This document shows, in pieces, positions 38,276 through 46,709 of a stretch of DNA of 64,000 bases. The position numbers and the translations under genes are program-made. This DNA is from Lederbergia citrea (lineage in GTDB: Bacteria > Bacillota > Bacilli > Bacillales > Bacillaceae_C): assembly GCF_018343525.1 (NCBI RefSeq), contig NZ_JAGYPH010000001.1, positions 682,001 to 746,000 on the forward strand. Reading direction: 5' to 3'. Under the pieces are notes generated by a model that saw only the letters and a list, made by a program, of their open reading frames with translations, had not been told where the DNA came from and made no database searches. Positions within the stretch are counted from its first letter, which is position 1. The number at the start of each line of letters is the position of its first letter.

Positions 38276-38526
38276 GTTGATTTCCGCTACAGTTGCTCGC
38301 TTTCCGCGGGGCGGGCGGTTTGTCCAGCTACAGCGCCTAGCCCCTCGAGGTCATAAGTCATATTACTTCGTGGCTGAAAGGCAAGCCACTATGTAATATG
38401 TCTTATGCTTGTCGGGGCTGGTCAAGGCGCTTTCGCTTTTCCAAGAGCCTCCTCGGCGTAAACGCCTGTGGGGTCTCACCTGTCCCGCTGATCCCGCAGG
38501 AGTCTCGCACTTTCGCTCCAATCAAC
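38276..38526 (+). repeat. 130-bp GC-rich dispersed repeat, copy 3, split by another repeat
   Basis: Matches 14690-14807 up to GGGCGGGCGGT, is then interrupted by 38321-38440 plus a few bases, and resumes with GAGCCTCCTCGGCG to the AATCAACC end. Confidence 0.85.
38321..38440. repeat. Dispersed palindromic repeat, copy 3, inserted in a 130-bp repeat
   Basis: Starts TGTCCAGCTACAGCGCCTAG and ends AAGGCGCTTTCGCTTTT, the ends of the family at 2740 and 10774. The middle is an independent palindrome (CATAAGTCATATTAC with GTAATATGTCTTATG). Confidence 0.85.
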
Positions 38527-38880
38527 CTTCAACAGATTTTGTTTTAAAGCAACAATCCCTTAGAAAAGAGCCTTAAAAAACATTAGGCCATTTAAGAGAA
38601 AATATGACCGTTAAGAATCGATCGTTCATCATCAGGCCAGCCGGGCATACTGGGAGCCCCGAAGCTATTTGAATATCGCTTTCGGTTCTGAAGTTTTTCT
38701 TGGTCCGAACGTTCAGATCAATGAAAGGTTCGATGTTTTTTTGGAGCCATAATTAACTTTCTTATAATTTGCGACTTGAGGCACCAATTCATCCAGCTAT
38801 TCTGTGATACTGAGGGTTGGTTTAGCTAAGAGGTGCAGAAAGTAGGAACAGGCGCCTTCCATGAGAAAAAGAATATCTCA

Positions 38881-39010
38881 GTTGATTGGAGTGGAAGGCG
38901 GCGACTCCTGGGGGGATTAGCGTGACGGGTGAGACCCCGCAAGGCGCGAAGCGACTGAGGAGGCTCACCGCACGCCCCCCGGAAAGCGTCCGCCTGGAAC
39001 GGAAGTCAAC
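38881..39010 (-). repeat. 130-bp GC-rich dispersed repeat, copy 4 (reversed)
   Basis: GTTGATTGGAGTGGAAGGCG at the left, GGAAGTCAAC at the right. Nearly the same as 15592-15720. Confidence 0.85.
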
Positions 39011-39203
39011 GGTGTTAGGCGGACGCATTATATGAAGATTATTTATCTCATTCAATATATAATCGGTAATTCTACAAATAAAAAGTGAACTATCCCCCTA
39101 TTAAAAGTAGGCGGAGACAAAAAAATGGCACAAGAACATCGTGTACCACCTGACCCGGTAAATGCCGAGAGTCTAGTCTATAAGTGAATAAGGAGGAATA
39201 CAT

Positions 39204-39641
39204 ATGTCAAATGCGTACGAAGAATATATGAAACAAATCGTCAAGCCAATGAGGGATGAGTTGATTCAGGCAAATTTCAAGGAATTAACTTCCGAAGAAG
39301 AAGTAGAGAGTTTCATGGATAGTGCAGACGGAACAACATTCGTTGTGGTCAATTCCGTTTGCGGTTGTGCTGCCGGGTTAGCAAGGCCCGCTGCAATCAA
39401 TGCGATAGAGGAAAGCGATGCGAAGCCAGATCATCTTGTTACAGTATTTGCAGGCCAAGATAAAGAAGCTACTGCAAGTATGCGTGATTATTTTAAGGGA
39501 TACGAGCCCTCATCTCCTTCAATGGCATTATTAAAAGGAAAAGAAGTTGTTCATTTTATACCTAGAGAAGATATAGAAGACAATGAAGTTGAGGAAATTG
39601 TTCGTAATTTATCAGAGGCATTTGCGAAATATTGTAAGTAA
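39204..39641 (+). CDS. brxA: Bacilliredoxin (YphP/YqiW family)
   Basis: A 145-residue thioredoxin-fold protein with the unusual CGC active site (NSVCGCAAGLARPAA, about residues 53-55). Bacilliredoxins remove bacillithiol from oxidised proteins. The position just after ypgR matches B. subtilis yphP (brxA) rather than yqiW (brxB). AAGGAGGA precedes the ATG, which lies 32 bp after the end of the insertion-sequence remnant, so its promoter may have been changed by that insertion. Confidence 0.92.
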   Translation: MSNAYEEYMKQIVKPMRDELIQANFKELTSEEEVESFMDSADGTTFVVVNSVCGCAAGLARPAAINAIEESDAKPDHLVTVFAGQDKEATASMRDYFKGYEPSSPSMALLKGKEVVHFIPREDIEDNEVEEIVRNLSEAFAKYCK

Positions 39642-39652
39642 TAATAAAAAAA

Positions 39653-39684
39653 CTAAAGCTTTGGGCAACTGCCCAAAGCTTTAG
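39653..39684 (-). terminator. Intrinsic terminator on the minus strand
   Basis: CTAAAGCTTTGGGC / GCCCAAAGCTTTAG, a perfect 14-bp stem with a 4-nt loop. The T-run (TTTTTTT) is on the minus strand only; on the plus strand the stem is followed by TCTGCAATAG. It therefore ends a leftward transcript, the 24-codon gene at 39681-39755, though it may also weakly stop brxA. Confidence 0.82.
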
Positions 39685-39755
39685 TCTGCAATAGCTAAAT
39701 AAACGAAGTAACCGATAATAACAAAACAGCCAATGCCAATTAGTAAACTCGTCAA
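39681..39755 (-). CDS. 24-residue membrane peptide
   Basis: Minus-strand frame from TTG (39755) to TAA (39681): a nearly all-hydrophobic single membrane segment with MTSLLIGIG at the start and YLAIAD at the end. AAGGGGG lies 8 nt upstream of the TTG, a TATAAT box is at 39788-39793 (complement) and the perfect terminator stem begins in its stop codon. The set of signals supports a real gene. It is too short for usual gene callers. Function unknown; it could be a small regulatory membrane peptide. The -35 is poor. Confidence 0.6.
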   Translation of the reverse strand: MTSLLIGIGCFVIIGYFVYLAIAD

Positions 39756-39787
39756 GATGATAGCCCCCTTGTCAGTAGCATAATCCT

Positions 39788-39793
39788 ATTATA
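39788..39793 (-). promoter_or_regulatory. TATAAT -10 box of the 24-residue gene
   Basis: Perfect TATAAT on the minus strand, about 20 nt before the AAGGGGG ribosome binding site. The -35 candidate (ATGGAA at 17 bp) is weak. Confidence 0.45.
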
Positions 39794-39904
39794 ACGTATT
39801 TAAATTTTATTTCCATTTTTAAAAGAACCGAAACTTTTCCTTAGCTGTTCCGTACAAATTAGTATAGAATAAATGAAAAGAATAAACAGAAGGGAAAAGC
39901 GGCA

Positions 39905-40504
39905 ATGAAACTATGGCTACGGAAATCCTTAATCATTCTTGTATCAATCTTAACATTTGGAGCAGTTACCCCTTCACATGCTTTATGGTCTGAAAACCAT
40001 GAACTTTCTAAATCACAGCAGCGTGGATCCGCACCAGATGAACCTTCTCGAAATCTGCCAGTCGAAACAGCTTTGCAAGCGGATACGAGACTAAAAAAGA
40101 ACCAATTTATTGCAATGATGACAAATGAAGCAGAGCGACAATCAATAATGAAATTTGGACCGAAAATTTCAACTGTCATTGAAGATGAATTTCGTGAAGT
40201 GATTTTACCTAATATTGAAGCGGCTATAGAAATGACATCGTCCCAGTTTCCAGAAGAGGCATTAGCAAATCTTTCCATGACCGAAATGCCGGGGGGAGGC
40301 ACAAGCGAGAAAATCTTCCATATTTTTAACGCCGAAACGAATAAAGATGTGATTCGTTTTCATGTTAGAAGAGATAAGCCACCTCTAGAGGGATACACTT
40401 TTAATTTTCATTACCATACTTATCATGATGATTTTCAGTCCCATTATACAATTGGCACGATTTATTGGGATAAAAATACGCCTCCTAATTGGCAGTCAGT
40501 ATAA
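39905..40504 (+). CDS. ypjP: YpjP family protein
   Basis: A 199-residue protein with an N-terminal signal-like membrane segment (LWLRKSLIILVSILTFGAV) and a C-terminal domain matching B. subtilis YpjP: KFGPKISTVIEDEFREVILP, FHVRRDKPPLEGYTFNFHYH, and the closing IYWDKNTPPNWQSV. The last part is His/Tyr-rich and strongly conserved. Probably faces outward. Function unknown. In B. subtilis ypjP is next to thyB; here about 3.8 kb of other genes separate them. Confidence 0.9.
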   Translation: MKLWLRKSLIILVSILTFGAVTPSHALWSENHELSKSQQRGSAPDEPSRNLPVETALQADTRLKKNQFIAMMTNEAERQSIMKFGPKISTVIEDEFREVILPNIEAAIEMTSSQFPEEALANLSMTEMPGGGTSEKIFHIFNAETNKDVIRFHVRRDKPPLEGYTFNFHYHTYHDDFQSHYTIGTIYWDKNTPPNWQSV

Positions 40505-40656
40505 AAAGCAAGTGCGCCAGAAGCGTACTTGCTTTTTAATATAATTATTTGGAAATAATCTATCATTCTTCTACATTATAAACAATGATATAATTAAACA
40601 TATTTTAATAATTATACTGGTTGTAATTTATTAATGTGAAGGATGCTGACGGTCAT

Positions 40657-41340
40657 ATGAAGAAATGGATTATTTTGCCGCTATTATTTATTATGGTATT
40701 ATACGGATCAAGCTTTTCTAAAGCTACATATGAAGGTGTCCTTTTAAATGAAAGCGGTTTGTATCAACGTTTACAGCTTACATCCGGACAGCTTATTAAA
40801 GATATTGTTGTAGTGCCAGAAAGTGATTTTAATGAATATGAAGCTAGTAAAATTATTAATAGAATAGATCATTTACCAGTTTCAATTTTACAAGAAATAA
40901 AGAGAAACAAAATTAAGGTAGTTCTTTTTGAAGGGAAATTGACTGATAATGAGAGTGTCGCCCATTTAAAAGGCAGGAATCCAAGAGGCTATCCTGAAAC
41001 GATCATATGGGATGATGTACCAGGTATTGGTGGCTCTAAACAAATATTTGTTAAAATAGGGAGCAGTGAAAAGGGAAAAGGCCATGGCTCTGTGAATCTT
41101 GAGTACCATGAAATTGCCCATTCCCTTCATCATTATGTGTATAACGATATAGATGTCGATATTAAATCCGTTTGGGAGCTAGAAGCACCGATATTATTTC
41201 CGGGTCAACATTATTTTCTAGATTATGAGGAAGAATATTTTGCTGAAAGCTTTGCGTATTACTTTTTTTCTCCGGAAACAAGAAATGAATTAAAGCAACA
41301 TGCACCAAAAACGTATACATTATTAAGCAGATTATATTAA
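40657..41340 (+). CDS. Secreted zinc metalloprotease, ATLF/Pro-Pro endopeptidase-like
   Basis: A 227-residue protein with a signal peptide (MKKWIILPLLFIMVLYGSSF, cleavage after about residue 23) and a domain resembling the anthrax lethal factor protease core (M34/ATLF). The zinc motif is HEIAH in EYHEIAHSLHHYVY, and the downstream acidic ligand is in EEYFAESFAYYFFS. Relatives such as PPEP-1 of Clostridioides cut Pro-Pro bonds in surface proteins. The substrate here is unknown. The ATG at 40657 has AAGGATG about 12 nt upstream. It has its own terminator. Confidence 0.82.
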   Translation: MKKWIILPLLFIMVLYGSSFSKATYEGVLLNESGLYQRLQLTSGQLIKDIVVVPESDFNEYEASKIINRIDHLPVSILQEIKRNKIKVVLFEGKLTDNESVAHLKGRNPRGYPETIIWDDVPGIGGSKQIFVKIGSSEKGKGHGSVNLEYHEIAHSLHHYVYNDIDVDIKSVWELEAPILFPGQHYFLDYEEEYFAESFAYYFFSPETRNELKQHAPKTYTLLSRLY

Positions 41341-41410
41341 TTGTTATATGAAACACTATATGAATTTATGGAAAGGTATATATTTCACGAGCACGATAGT
41401 ATATGCCCCA

Positions 41411-41442
41411 GCTGCCCACTTAGGGTGGCTTTTTTATTTTTC
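41411..41442 (+). terminator. Terminator of the metalloprotease gene
   Basis: GCTGCCC / GGGTGGC stem (one G-T pair), 5-nt loop, then TTTTTTATTTTTC. Confidence 0.78.
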
Positions 41443-41595
41443 GATTATATATCAGTTTAGCAAAAAAAGAAGGTAATTTAATATGGAAAGAGAATTAAAT
41501 AGTTCAGGAGTTATTATATAGGCACTGTCGTTTTCGAAAGAATTTTTTGGGAAAATGAAGTTTAGTTTTAAATAATATAAGAGGGATGGTGAAAA

Positions 41596-42498
41596 ATGAC
41601 TAGTTTTATTAAAGTAGAAGGTTTGTATAAATCATTTGGTCAGCAAACGGTATTAGAAAATGTAAACTTCAGGGTGAAAAAAGGGGAAATAGTTGGGTTA
41701 TTGGGCCCAAATGGGGCAGGAAAAACGACCTTTATCCGCATATTAAATGGCGTGATTAAACCGGAAAAAGGGTCAATCTTATTAAACGGAATGGATCCTG
41801 CATCACGGGGGGATGCAATTAGAAAAATATCCGGGATTGTGACGGAGAGTGCGGGGCTGTATCACCAGATGAGCGGAAAAGAGAACCTGGAATTATTCGC
41901 TGAATTATATGGAGTAACAGATAAGAATAGAGTGACAGAGCTTCTTGACCTGTTTGATTTAAACGAGCATCGGGATAAACCGGTGGGAAAGTATAGTACT
42001 GGAATGAAAAAGCGGTTGGCATTGGCTAAAGCGCTGTTGCATAAACCGGACATTTTGTTTTTGGATGAACCGACAAATGGATTGGATCCTGATGGAATTC
42101 GGATGGTCTTATCCTATTTGAAAAATTATAATCAGGAAACAGGGACCACAGTTATTATTTGTTCACATGTCCTGCATCAATTGGAGACAATCTGCGATTC
42201 TTTTGCTTTCATCGACAATGGGACGATAGCTGAACAAGGAACTTTAATAGAGTTAGAGGATAAGTATGTTCAACATGTCACGGTGAAAGTGAAGACGACA
42301 TTTAAGCCAAAAGAAAAGCATTATTTAGGGTTCCCTTGCAGAGTGTTGGGAGAAAGCATCGTAGTTTTCGATCTGCCTACTAAAAATGATATCCCTCATT
42401 TGCTAATTGGCTTACTGAAGACGAATCCTGTTTATTCGGTTACAATCATGAACAATGATTTACAATCGATTTATTTCAAGGTCAGGGGGTATAAATAA
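41596..42498 (+). CDS. ABC transporter ATP-binding protein
   Basis: ATP-binding cassette of an ABC-2 type exporter, 300 residues. Walker A GPNGAGKTT, Q-loop region TESAGLYHQ, signature YSTGMKKRLALAKAL, Walker B FLDEPTNGLDPDG, and H-loop CSHVLHQLE. The C-terminal 80 residues form the extra domain common in antibiotic or bacteriocin immunity exporters. GAGGGATGG lies before the ATG. Stop and start of the next gene overlap (ATAATGG), so both are translated together. Confidence 0.92.
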   Translation: MTSFIKVEGLYKSFGQQTVLENVNFRVKKGEIVGLLGPNGAGKTTFIRILNGVIKPEKGSILLNGMDPASRGDAIRKISGIVTESAGLYHQMSGKENLELFAELYGVTDKNRVTELLDLFDLNEHRDKPVGKYSTGMKKRLALAKALLHKPDILFLDEPTNGLDPDGIRMVLSYLKNYNQETGTTVIICSHVLHQLETICDSFAFIDNGTIAEQGTLIELEDKYVQHVTVKVKTTFKPKEKHYLGFPCRVLGESIVVFDLPTKNDIPHLLIGLLKTNPVYSVTIMNNDLQSIYFKVRGYK

Positions 42499-43325
42499 TG
42501 GGTACCTATATTAGTAAAGCTTTGATTAAAAAAGACCTTAAAGATATTTTTAGAAGTAAGACATTGCTGGTAACCATGATTATCATCCCGATTGTGTTTT
42601 CTGTTATTTTCCCTTCAGTTGTGTTGGGAGGTGCACTGCTATTTGATGCAGAAAAAATTGCCGGAGATGACGGACAGAAACTTATTGATGCTCTTCTCAC
42701 CAGTACAAAGGGTGATGAGTTTGCTTCATATACACTCGAGCAGCAAATTATTTATATGTTCATTAATTTTATACTACCAACCTTATTTTTGCTCGTTCCG
42801 ATTATTACAGCCATGACAGTGGCTGGTAATAGCTTTGTTGGAGAGAAGGAAAACCGAACGCTGGAAAGTTTATTATTTTCACCAATATCCATTAAAACGT
42901 TATTTCTGAGCAAGATATTAGCATCATTAATACCGCCATTATTTGTTTCTATCATCAGTTTTGTAGTTTGTGGAGTCATTATCAATTCTTTGGGGTATCC
43001 TTTGTTTGGCGAGTTGATCTTCCCATCAGGTAACTGGTTGGCGTTAATAACCTGTCTTTCTCCAATGGTTATCTTGCTTTCCGTGCTGCTGAATATCTTA
43101 ATATCAGCTAGGGTGAGGACGTATCAGGAAGCCCAGAACCTTGGCGGGATTATCGTTCTACCTGTAATTGCAATGATGATTGGCCAGGTTAGTGGACTGT
43201 TTATACTGGGAGTTCAGTTAATTATCCTGATTTCAGTAGGAATATTAATTGTGAATCTGCTGTTATGGAGCACAATTTCAAAAAATAATGACAGGTATGT
43301 GTTATTTGAAAAGCAAATTCACTAA
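42498..43325 (+). CDS. ABC-2 type permease
   Basis: Membrane partner of the ATPase just upstream, 275 residues with six predicted membrane segments. The first loop after the initial helix is long and exposed. The core motif VAGNSFVGEKENRTLESLLFSPIS is typical of ABC-2 permeases (NatB/LptF-like). The substrate is not predictable. A Na+ or peptide exporter would fit. No regulator or sensor kinase is adjacent. Confidence 0.88.
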   Translation: MGTYISKALIKKDLKDIFRSKTLLVTMIIIPIVFSVIFPSVVLGGALLFDAEKIAGDDGQKLIDALLTSTKGDEFASYTLEQQIIYMFINFILPTLFLLVPIITAMTVAGNSFVGEKENRTLESLLFSPISIKTLFLSKILASLIPPLFVSIISFVVCGVIINSLGYPLFGELIFPSGNWLALITCLSPMVILLSVLLNILISARVRTYQEAQNLGGIIVLPVIAMMIGQVSGLFILGVQLIILISVGILIVNLLLWSTISKNNDRYVLFEKQIH

Positions 43326-43403
43326 ACATATAAGACTCCTTTTACAAAGGAGTCAGACTTTATACTTTTGGGTTATCAGGATAGTAACAATTTTTAATAT
43401 TAC

Positions 43404-43772
43404 TTATCTTTCTACCAATTCTAGTTTCTCACCATTCGGACCGTGAAAAAAGGCAATTTTAACATTATCATTCAAAATGCTTCGAGGTTCTTCATCTATT
43501 AATTTGACACCTGCTTCTTTAAAACGTATGAGTTCGGCTTCAATGTCATTAACAGTAAAGGCCAAGTGGTTCACGATTCCTTCGTTCTCAACCTGAACGC
43601 CAAAAACCAGTTCAATTTCTACACTTGGCTGCTCTGGAAAATATAAAAAGGCAAGCTCCACGGTGTCATTTAACCACTCTCTATTTCTTAATTTTAAACC
43701 AAGGATGTTTTGATAAAACGTTAAAGACTCCTCCATGTCATTGACCATAATTCCAACATGTTCCATTTTCAC
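43404..43772 (-). CDS. VOC-superfamily (glyoxalase-like) protein
   Basis: A 122-residue single-chain VOC domain, two beta-alpha-beta-beta-beta modules: KMEHVGIMVNDMEESLTFYQ and GIVNHLAFTVNDIEAEL, with metal ligands His5, Glu50-55 region, His70 and Glu at GPNGEKLELVE. Could be a lyase, dioxygenase or resistance protein; not decidable here. GGGAGGA precedes the ATG. It faces the ABC exporter genes from the other strand. Confidence 0.85.
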   Translation of the reverse strand: MKMEHVGIMVNDMEESLTFYQNILGLKLRNREWLNDTVELAFLYFPEQPSVEIELVFGVQVENEGIVNHLAFTVNDIEAELIRFKEAGVKLIDEEPRSILNDNVKIAFFHGPNGEKLELVER

Positions 43773-43879
43773 AATGCATTCCTCCCAACGGAAAATATAT
43801 GTATCATACTTCTATATCATAGTCTATAATTGACTATTCCGATAGTGGGAAAATTCGAATTACAAATATCCTGGATTTT

Positions 43880-43908
43880 TTGGAATTAGTAGGGAGTATC
43901 GGTATAAT
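43880..43908 (+). promoter_or_regulatory. SigA-type promoter for the thyA transcript
   Basis: TTGGAA (43880-43885), 17-bp spacer, TATAAT (43903-43908). It precedes the broken gene and thyA. Confidence 0.6.
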
Positions 43909-43935
43909 AGAATAAATAACCTCCTCGCAAATTAA

Positions 43936-44288
43936 CGAACACCTTCTACGAAAATTGCAATATTAGCTAAATGTGATCATCATACACTCCGCCATTCTAA
44001 AAGAGATAAGTGGACCCAAGAAAGATTTGATTTTATTATTCATTTGTTGAATAATAATGAAGTTCACTCCAATAATAAATCCGAACAAAATAATATTATA
44101 GAAGTTTTAGAGGAAAAGTTATTAAAATCAAAAAATGAAGCCCGAGCTGGATGGACGAGTTTCTTGTGCTAGAGATCGAAAATAAAACATTTAAACGTGC
44201 AATGAAGGATAAAGATCATGAGATATTTACAAAAAACAGAAAAAATAAAGAGTTAAAAGACAAAAATAATAAATTGGAGGACTATTAA
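43936..44288 (+). pseudogene. Broken gene upstream of thyA
   Basis: Frame one, from the stop at 43933 to TAG 44172, gives KIAILAKCDHHTLRHSKRDK, ERFDFIIHLLNNNEV and IIEVLEEKLLKSKNEARAG, with no in-frame ATG or GTG start. The sense continues in a second frame from ATG 44151 (DEFLVLEIENKTFKRAMKDK) to TAA at 44286-44288. A one-base shift near 44150 would join them into one DNA-binding/coiled-coil-like protein. The 3' stop overlaps the thyA start (TAATG). It resembles small helix-turn-helix accessory proteins of integrase modules, but I cannot name a family. Confidence 0.6.
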
Positions 44289-45232
44289 TGAAGAGTTATT
44301 TAGGGCTTTTAGAAGATGTTTTAGAGAACGGAGTAAGAAAGGAAGATCGGACAGGAACAGGAACAATATCTGTGTTTGGCCGCCAGCTTCGTTTTGATTT
44401 AAATAAAGGTTTTCCATTACTTACCACAAAACGAGTACCTTTTCGTTTAGTTGCAAGTGAGCTTTTATGGTTTTTGAATGGAGACACAAATATTCGGTAT
44501 TTATTACAGCACAATAACAATATATGGAATGAATGGCCTTTTAAGAAATGGGTTGAGAGTGAAGAGTACCAAGGACCAGATATGACTGATTTTGGCATTA
44601 GAAGCCAAAAAGATGAGAAGTTTAACGAGATATACAAAAATGAAATGGAGAAGTTCAAAAATAGAATTCTAGAGGATGATGAATTCTCTAAGTTATATGG
44701 TGAACTAGGTCCTGTATATGGATCCCAATGGAGAAATTGGCAGACAAAAGATGGTAGTTTTGTAGATCAGATTAAAAATGTGGTTAATCAAATTAAACAA
44801 AATCCAGACTCAAGACGTTTGTTAGTTAATGCTTGGAATGCTGGAGAGGTTGATAATATGAAACTACCTCCTTGTCATTATGCTTTCCAGTTCTACGTTG
44901 CTGACGGTAAATTGTCTTGTATGTGGCAGCAAAGGTCAGTAGATACATTTCTTGGTCTTCCCTTTAATATAGCAAGTTATGCATTATTAACTCATATGGT
45001 TGCTCAGCAATGTAATCTAAAAGTAGGAGAGTTAATTTTCAATGGCGGAGATGTTCACCTTTACTCAAACCATATCGAGCAAGCTAAGGTTCAATTGTCT
45101 CGAGAAACTAAGGATCTGCCGGAGCTAAAGATTAATAGAAATCCAAAATCTATCTTCGATTATAAAGTAGAAGACTTCGAAATTCTTGACTATAGTCCGC
45201 ATCCACATATAAAAGCAGAAGTTGCAGTTTAG
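44288..45232 (+). CDS. thyA: Thymidylate synthase
   Basis: Methylates dUMP to dTMP with methylene-THF. 314 residues, the long type with an extra segment at about residues 85-145 typical of some Bacillus enzymes. Motifs: [38 protein letters not shown], the catalytic Cys in [28 protein letters not shown] and [16 protein letters not shown] precedes the ATG. Its start overlaps the stop of the broken frame upstream. dfrA follows 303 bp later, further apart than in B. subtilis, with a terminator between. Confidence 0.95.
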   Translation: MKSYLGLLEDVLENGVRKEDRTGTGTISVFGRQLRFDLNKGFPLLTTKRVPFRLVASELLWFLNGDTNIRYLLQHNNNIWNEWPFKKWVESEEYQGPDMTDFGIRSQKDEKFNEIYKNEMEKFKNRILEDDEFSKLYGELGPVYGSQWRNWQTKDGSFVDQIKNVVNQIKQNPDSRRLLVNAWNAGEVDNMKLPPCHYAFQFYVADGKLSCMWQQRSVDTFLGLPFNIASYALLTHMVAQQCNLKVGELIFNGGDVHLYSNHIEQAKVQLSRETKDLPELKINRNPKSIFDYKVEDFEILDYSPHPHIKAEVAV

Positions 45233-45296
45233 ACACTTTATAGTTAAAGAAAAGTCTCCTAAAAGTGATAAAGCTACCCTTCTTTTGGTGTACTTT

Positions 45297-45332
45297 AAAA
45301 ATGACGTGTCATTATCGAACACGTCATTTTCT
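45297..45332 (+). terminator. Terminator of thyA
   Basis: AAAATGACGTGT / ACACGTCATTTT stem, 9-nt loop, T-rich tail. Confidence 0.85.
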
Positions 45333-45535
45333 TTATTTAATAGAAGCTTCCTTAAACAGAGAAGAACTTTCTTAAGCTGAGAAAGAATAAACGAATGCAT
45401 TACTATGAATACCTAAAATGTTTTCAAGACTTTTTTAGTTATCTTTGTTAGTATATTAATATAATTCAATGGTATATTTCTCAAGTATTAATTAAAATTT
45501 AAATTGATGAACCTTATTAAAGGAGTGGTAAGTAT

Positions 45536-46021
45536 ATGATCTCTTTTCTATGGGCGGAAGATGAAAATGGATTAATTGGTAAGAATAACGATTTACCTTG
45601 GCGTTTACCGGCTGATTTAAAATATTTTAAAGATACTACAATGGGACATCCGATTGTAATGGGGCGAAAAACTTACGAGTCGATAGGAAGGCCGCTTCCT
45701 GGACGGACGAATATTATTTTAACGCGATCTGCAGACTATAAAGCGGAAGGCTGCTTAGTTTTTCAGACCAAAGATCAGCTGGTAGAGTGGATTGACAGTC
45801 AGGAATCTGAAGTTTTTATTACGGGTGGAGCAGAAATTTTTCGTCTCTTTCTTGAAGAAGTAGACAGATTATATGTAACAAAAATATTTGCTTCTTTTGA
45901 AGGAAATACCTATTTTCCGGAAATTGACTGGGATAAATGGAAGCAAACCTCAAGTAAAACTGGACCAAAAAACGAAAAAAATCCCTATGACTATGAATTC
46001 CGAGTGTATGATCGAAAATAA
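45536..46021 (+). CDS. dfrA: Dihydrofolate reductase
   Basis: Reduces dihydrofolate made by thymidylate synthase. 161 residues. Motifs: WAEDENGLIGKNNDLPWRLPADLKYF (catalytic Asp27-like), MGRKTYESIGRPLPGRTNII, and FITGGAEIFRLFL. AAAGGAGTGG precedes the ATG. It has its own upstream space of about 300 bp, so expression from its own promoter is likely. Confidence 0.95.
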   Translation: MISFLWAEDENGLIGKNNDLPWRLPADLKYFKDTTMGHPIVMGRKTYESIGRPLPGRTNIILTRSADYKAEGCLVFQTKDQLVEWIDSQESEVFITGGAEIFRLFLEEVDRLYVTKIFASFEGNTYFPEIDWDKWKQTSSKTGPKNEKNPYDYEFRVYDRK

Positions 46022-46055
46022 GAAAAAAGCGAGCCGCATCGGGTTCGCTTTTCTT
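46022..46055. terminator. Bidirectional terminator between dfrA and trhA
   Basis: AAAAGCGAGCC / GGGTTCGCTTTT stem (near-perfect), T-run on the right and A-run on the left. Confidence 0.8.
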
Positions 46056-46058
46056 ATT

Positions 46059-46709
46059 TCATACATAAAACAATATACAGAAATACATGCATGCACTGCC
46101 AGCGATGACAAACAAATGCCAAATGGCGTGTGAGTACGGCAGGTTTCGCCATATATAAAAAATTGCTCCAACTGAATATAGAAGACCACCCGTTAATAGC
46201 AGCGAAAAACCTGCTCCGCTTAGGTTGATATACAAAGGCTTAAGCGCAATGATCACAAGCCAACCCATGACTAAGTAGAAGATCGTCGAAAGGACTCTAA
46301 ACCTATTTATTAAAAAAAATTTAAATGCAATTCCTGCAATTGCCAGTCCCCAAACTATTCCGAATAATGTCCAGCCAAGTACGCCATTTAAGGCTACGAG
46401 AACAAGAGGTGTATATGTCCCCGCTATTAGTAGGTAAATAGCCGAATGATCAAGGATTGCAAAGAGATTCTTTACTTTTGATGGTTTAAAACTATGGAGC
46501 ATTGTTGAACACAAATAAAGAAGAAGCATAGAGACACCAAATATAGTAAAGCTGACAATTTGAAGTGCACTGCCGTTTTTAACTGCTGATACTATGAGTA
46601 TAATCAACGCTGGAATACTAAGGAGAAAACCAATTCCATGAGTAATGGCATTAGCTAATTCTTCCTTCCAATTATACGTCTCGCCATCGGTATAATATGT
46701 AGTTTCCAT
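46059..46709 (-). CDS. trhA: Hemolysin III family membrane protein (YplQ/TrhA)
   Basis: A 216-residue seven-helix membrane protein of the PAQR/hemolysin III family. Family motifs: EELANAITHGIGFLLS (helix 1, conserved His), STMLHSFKP, FAILDHSAIYLLIAGTYTP and the final HAIWHLFVIAGSACMYF. The three His form a probable zinc hydrolase site. Role in Bacillus is linked to membrane homeostasis; biochemical function not firmly known. GGAGGGAG upstream of ATG. Confidence 0.93.
   Translation of the reverse strand: METTYYTDGETYNWKEELANAITHGIGFLLSIPALIILIVSAVKNGSALQIVSFTIFGVSMLLLYLCSTMLHSFKPSKVKNLFAILDHSAIYLLIAGTYTPLVLVALNGVLGWTLFGIVWGLAIAGIAFKFFLINRFRVLSTIFYLVMGWLVIIALKPLYINLSGAGFSLLLTGGLLYSVGAIFYIWRNLPYSHAIWHLFVIAGSACMYFCILFYV

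Larger units (their letters stand above)
38172..39172 (-). mobile_element. Decayed insertion sequence, IS1182-like, copy B
   Basis: A second, shorter copy of the element at 14547-15882. Ends: ACCCTCGGAATTTCGAGG at the left and the complement of ACTCTCGGCATTTACCGG at the right. Only short transposase scraps survive (around 38660-38745). The two inner 130-bp repeats are at 38276-38526 and 38881-39010. The flanking 4-mers GTAG and CTAG differ by one base, compatible with a decayed 4-bp target duplication. It starts right after ypgR and ends 32 bp before brxA. Confidence 0.68.

Noticed and set aside
41483..41521. Short frame MERELNSSGVII with a ribosome binding site-like AGAAGG before it
   Set aside because: Only 12 codons, no terminator or conserved feature. 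It might be a remnant of a regulator gene before the ABC exporter, but nothing supports that.
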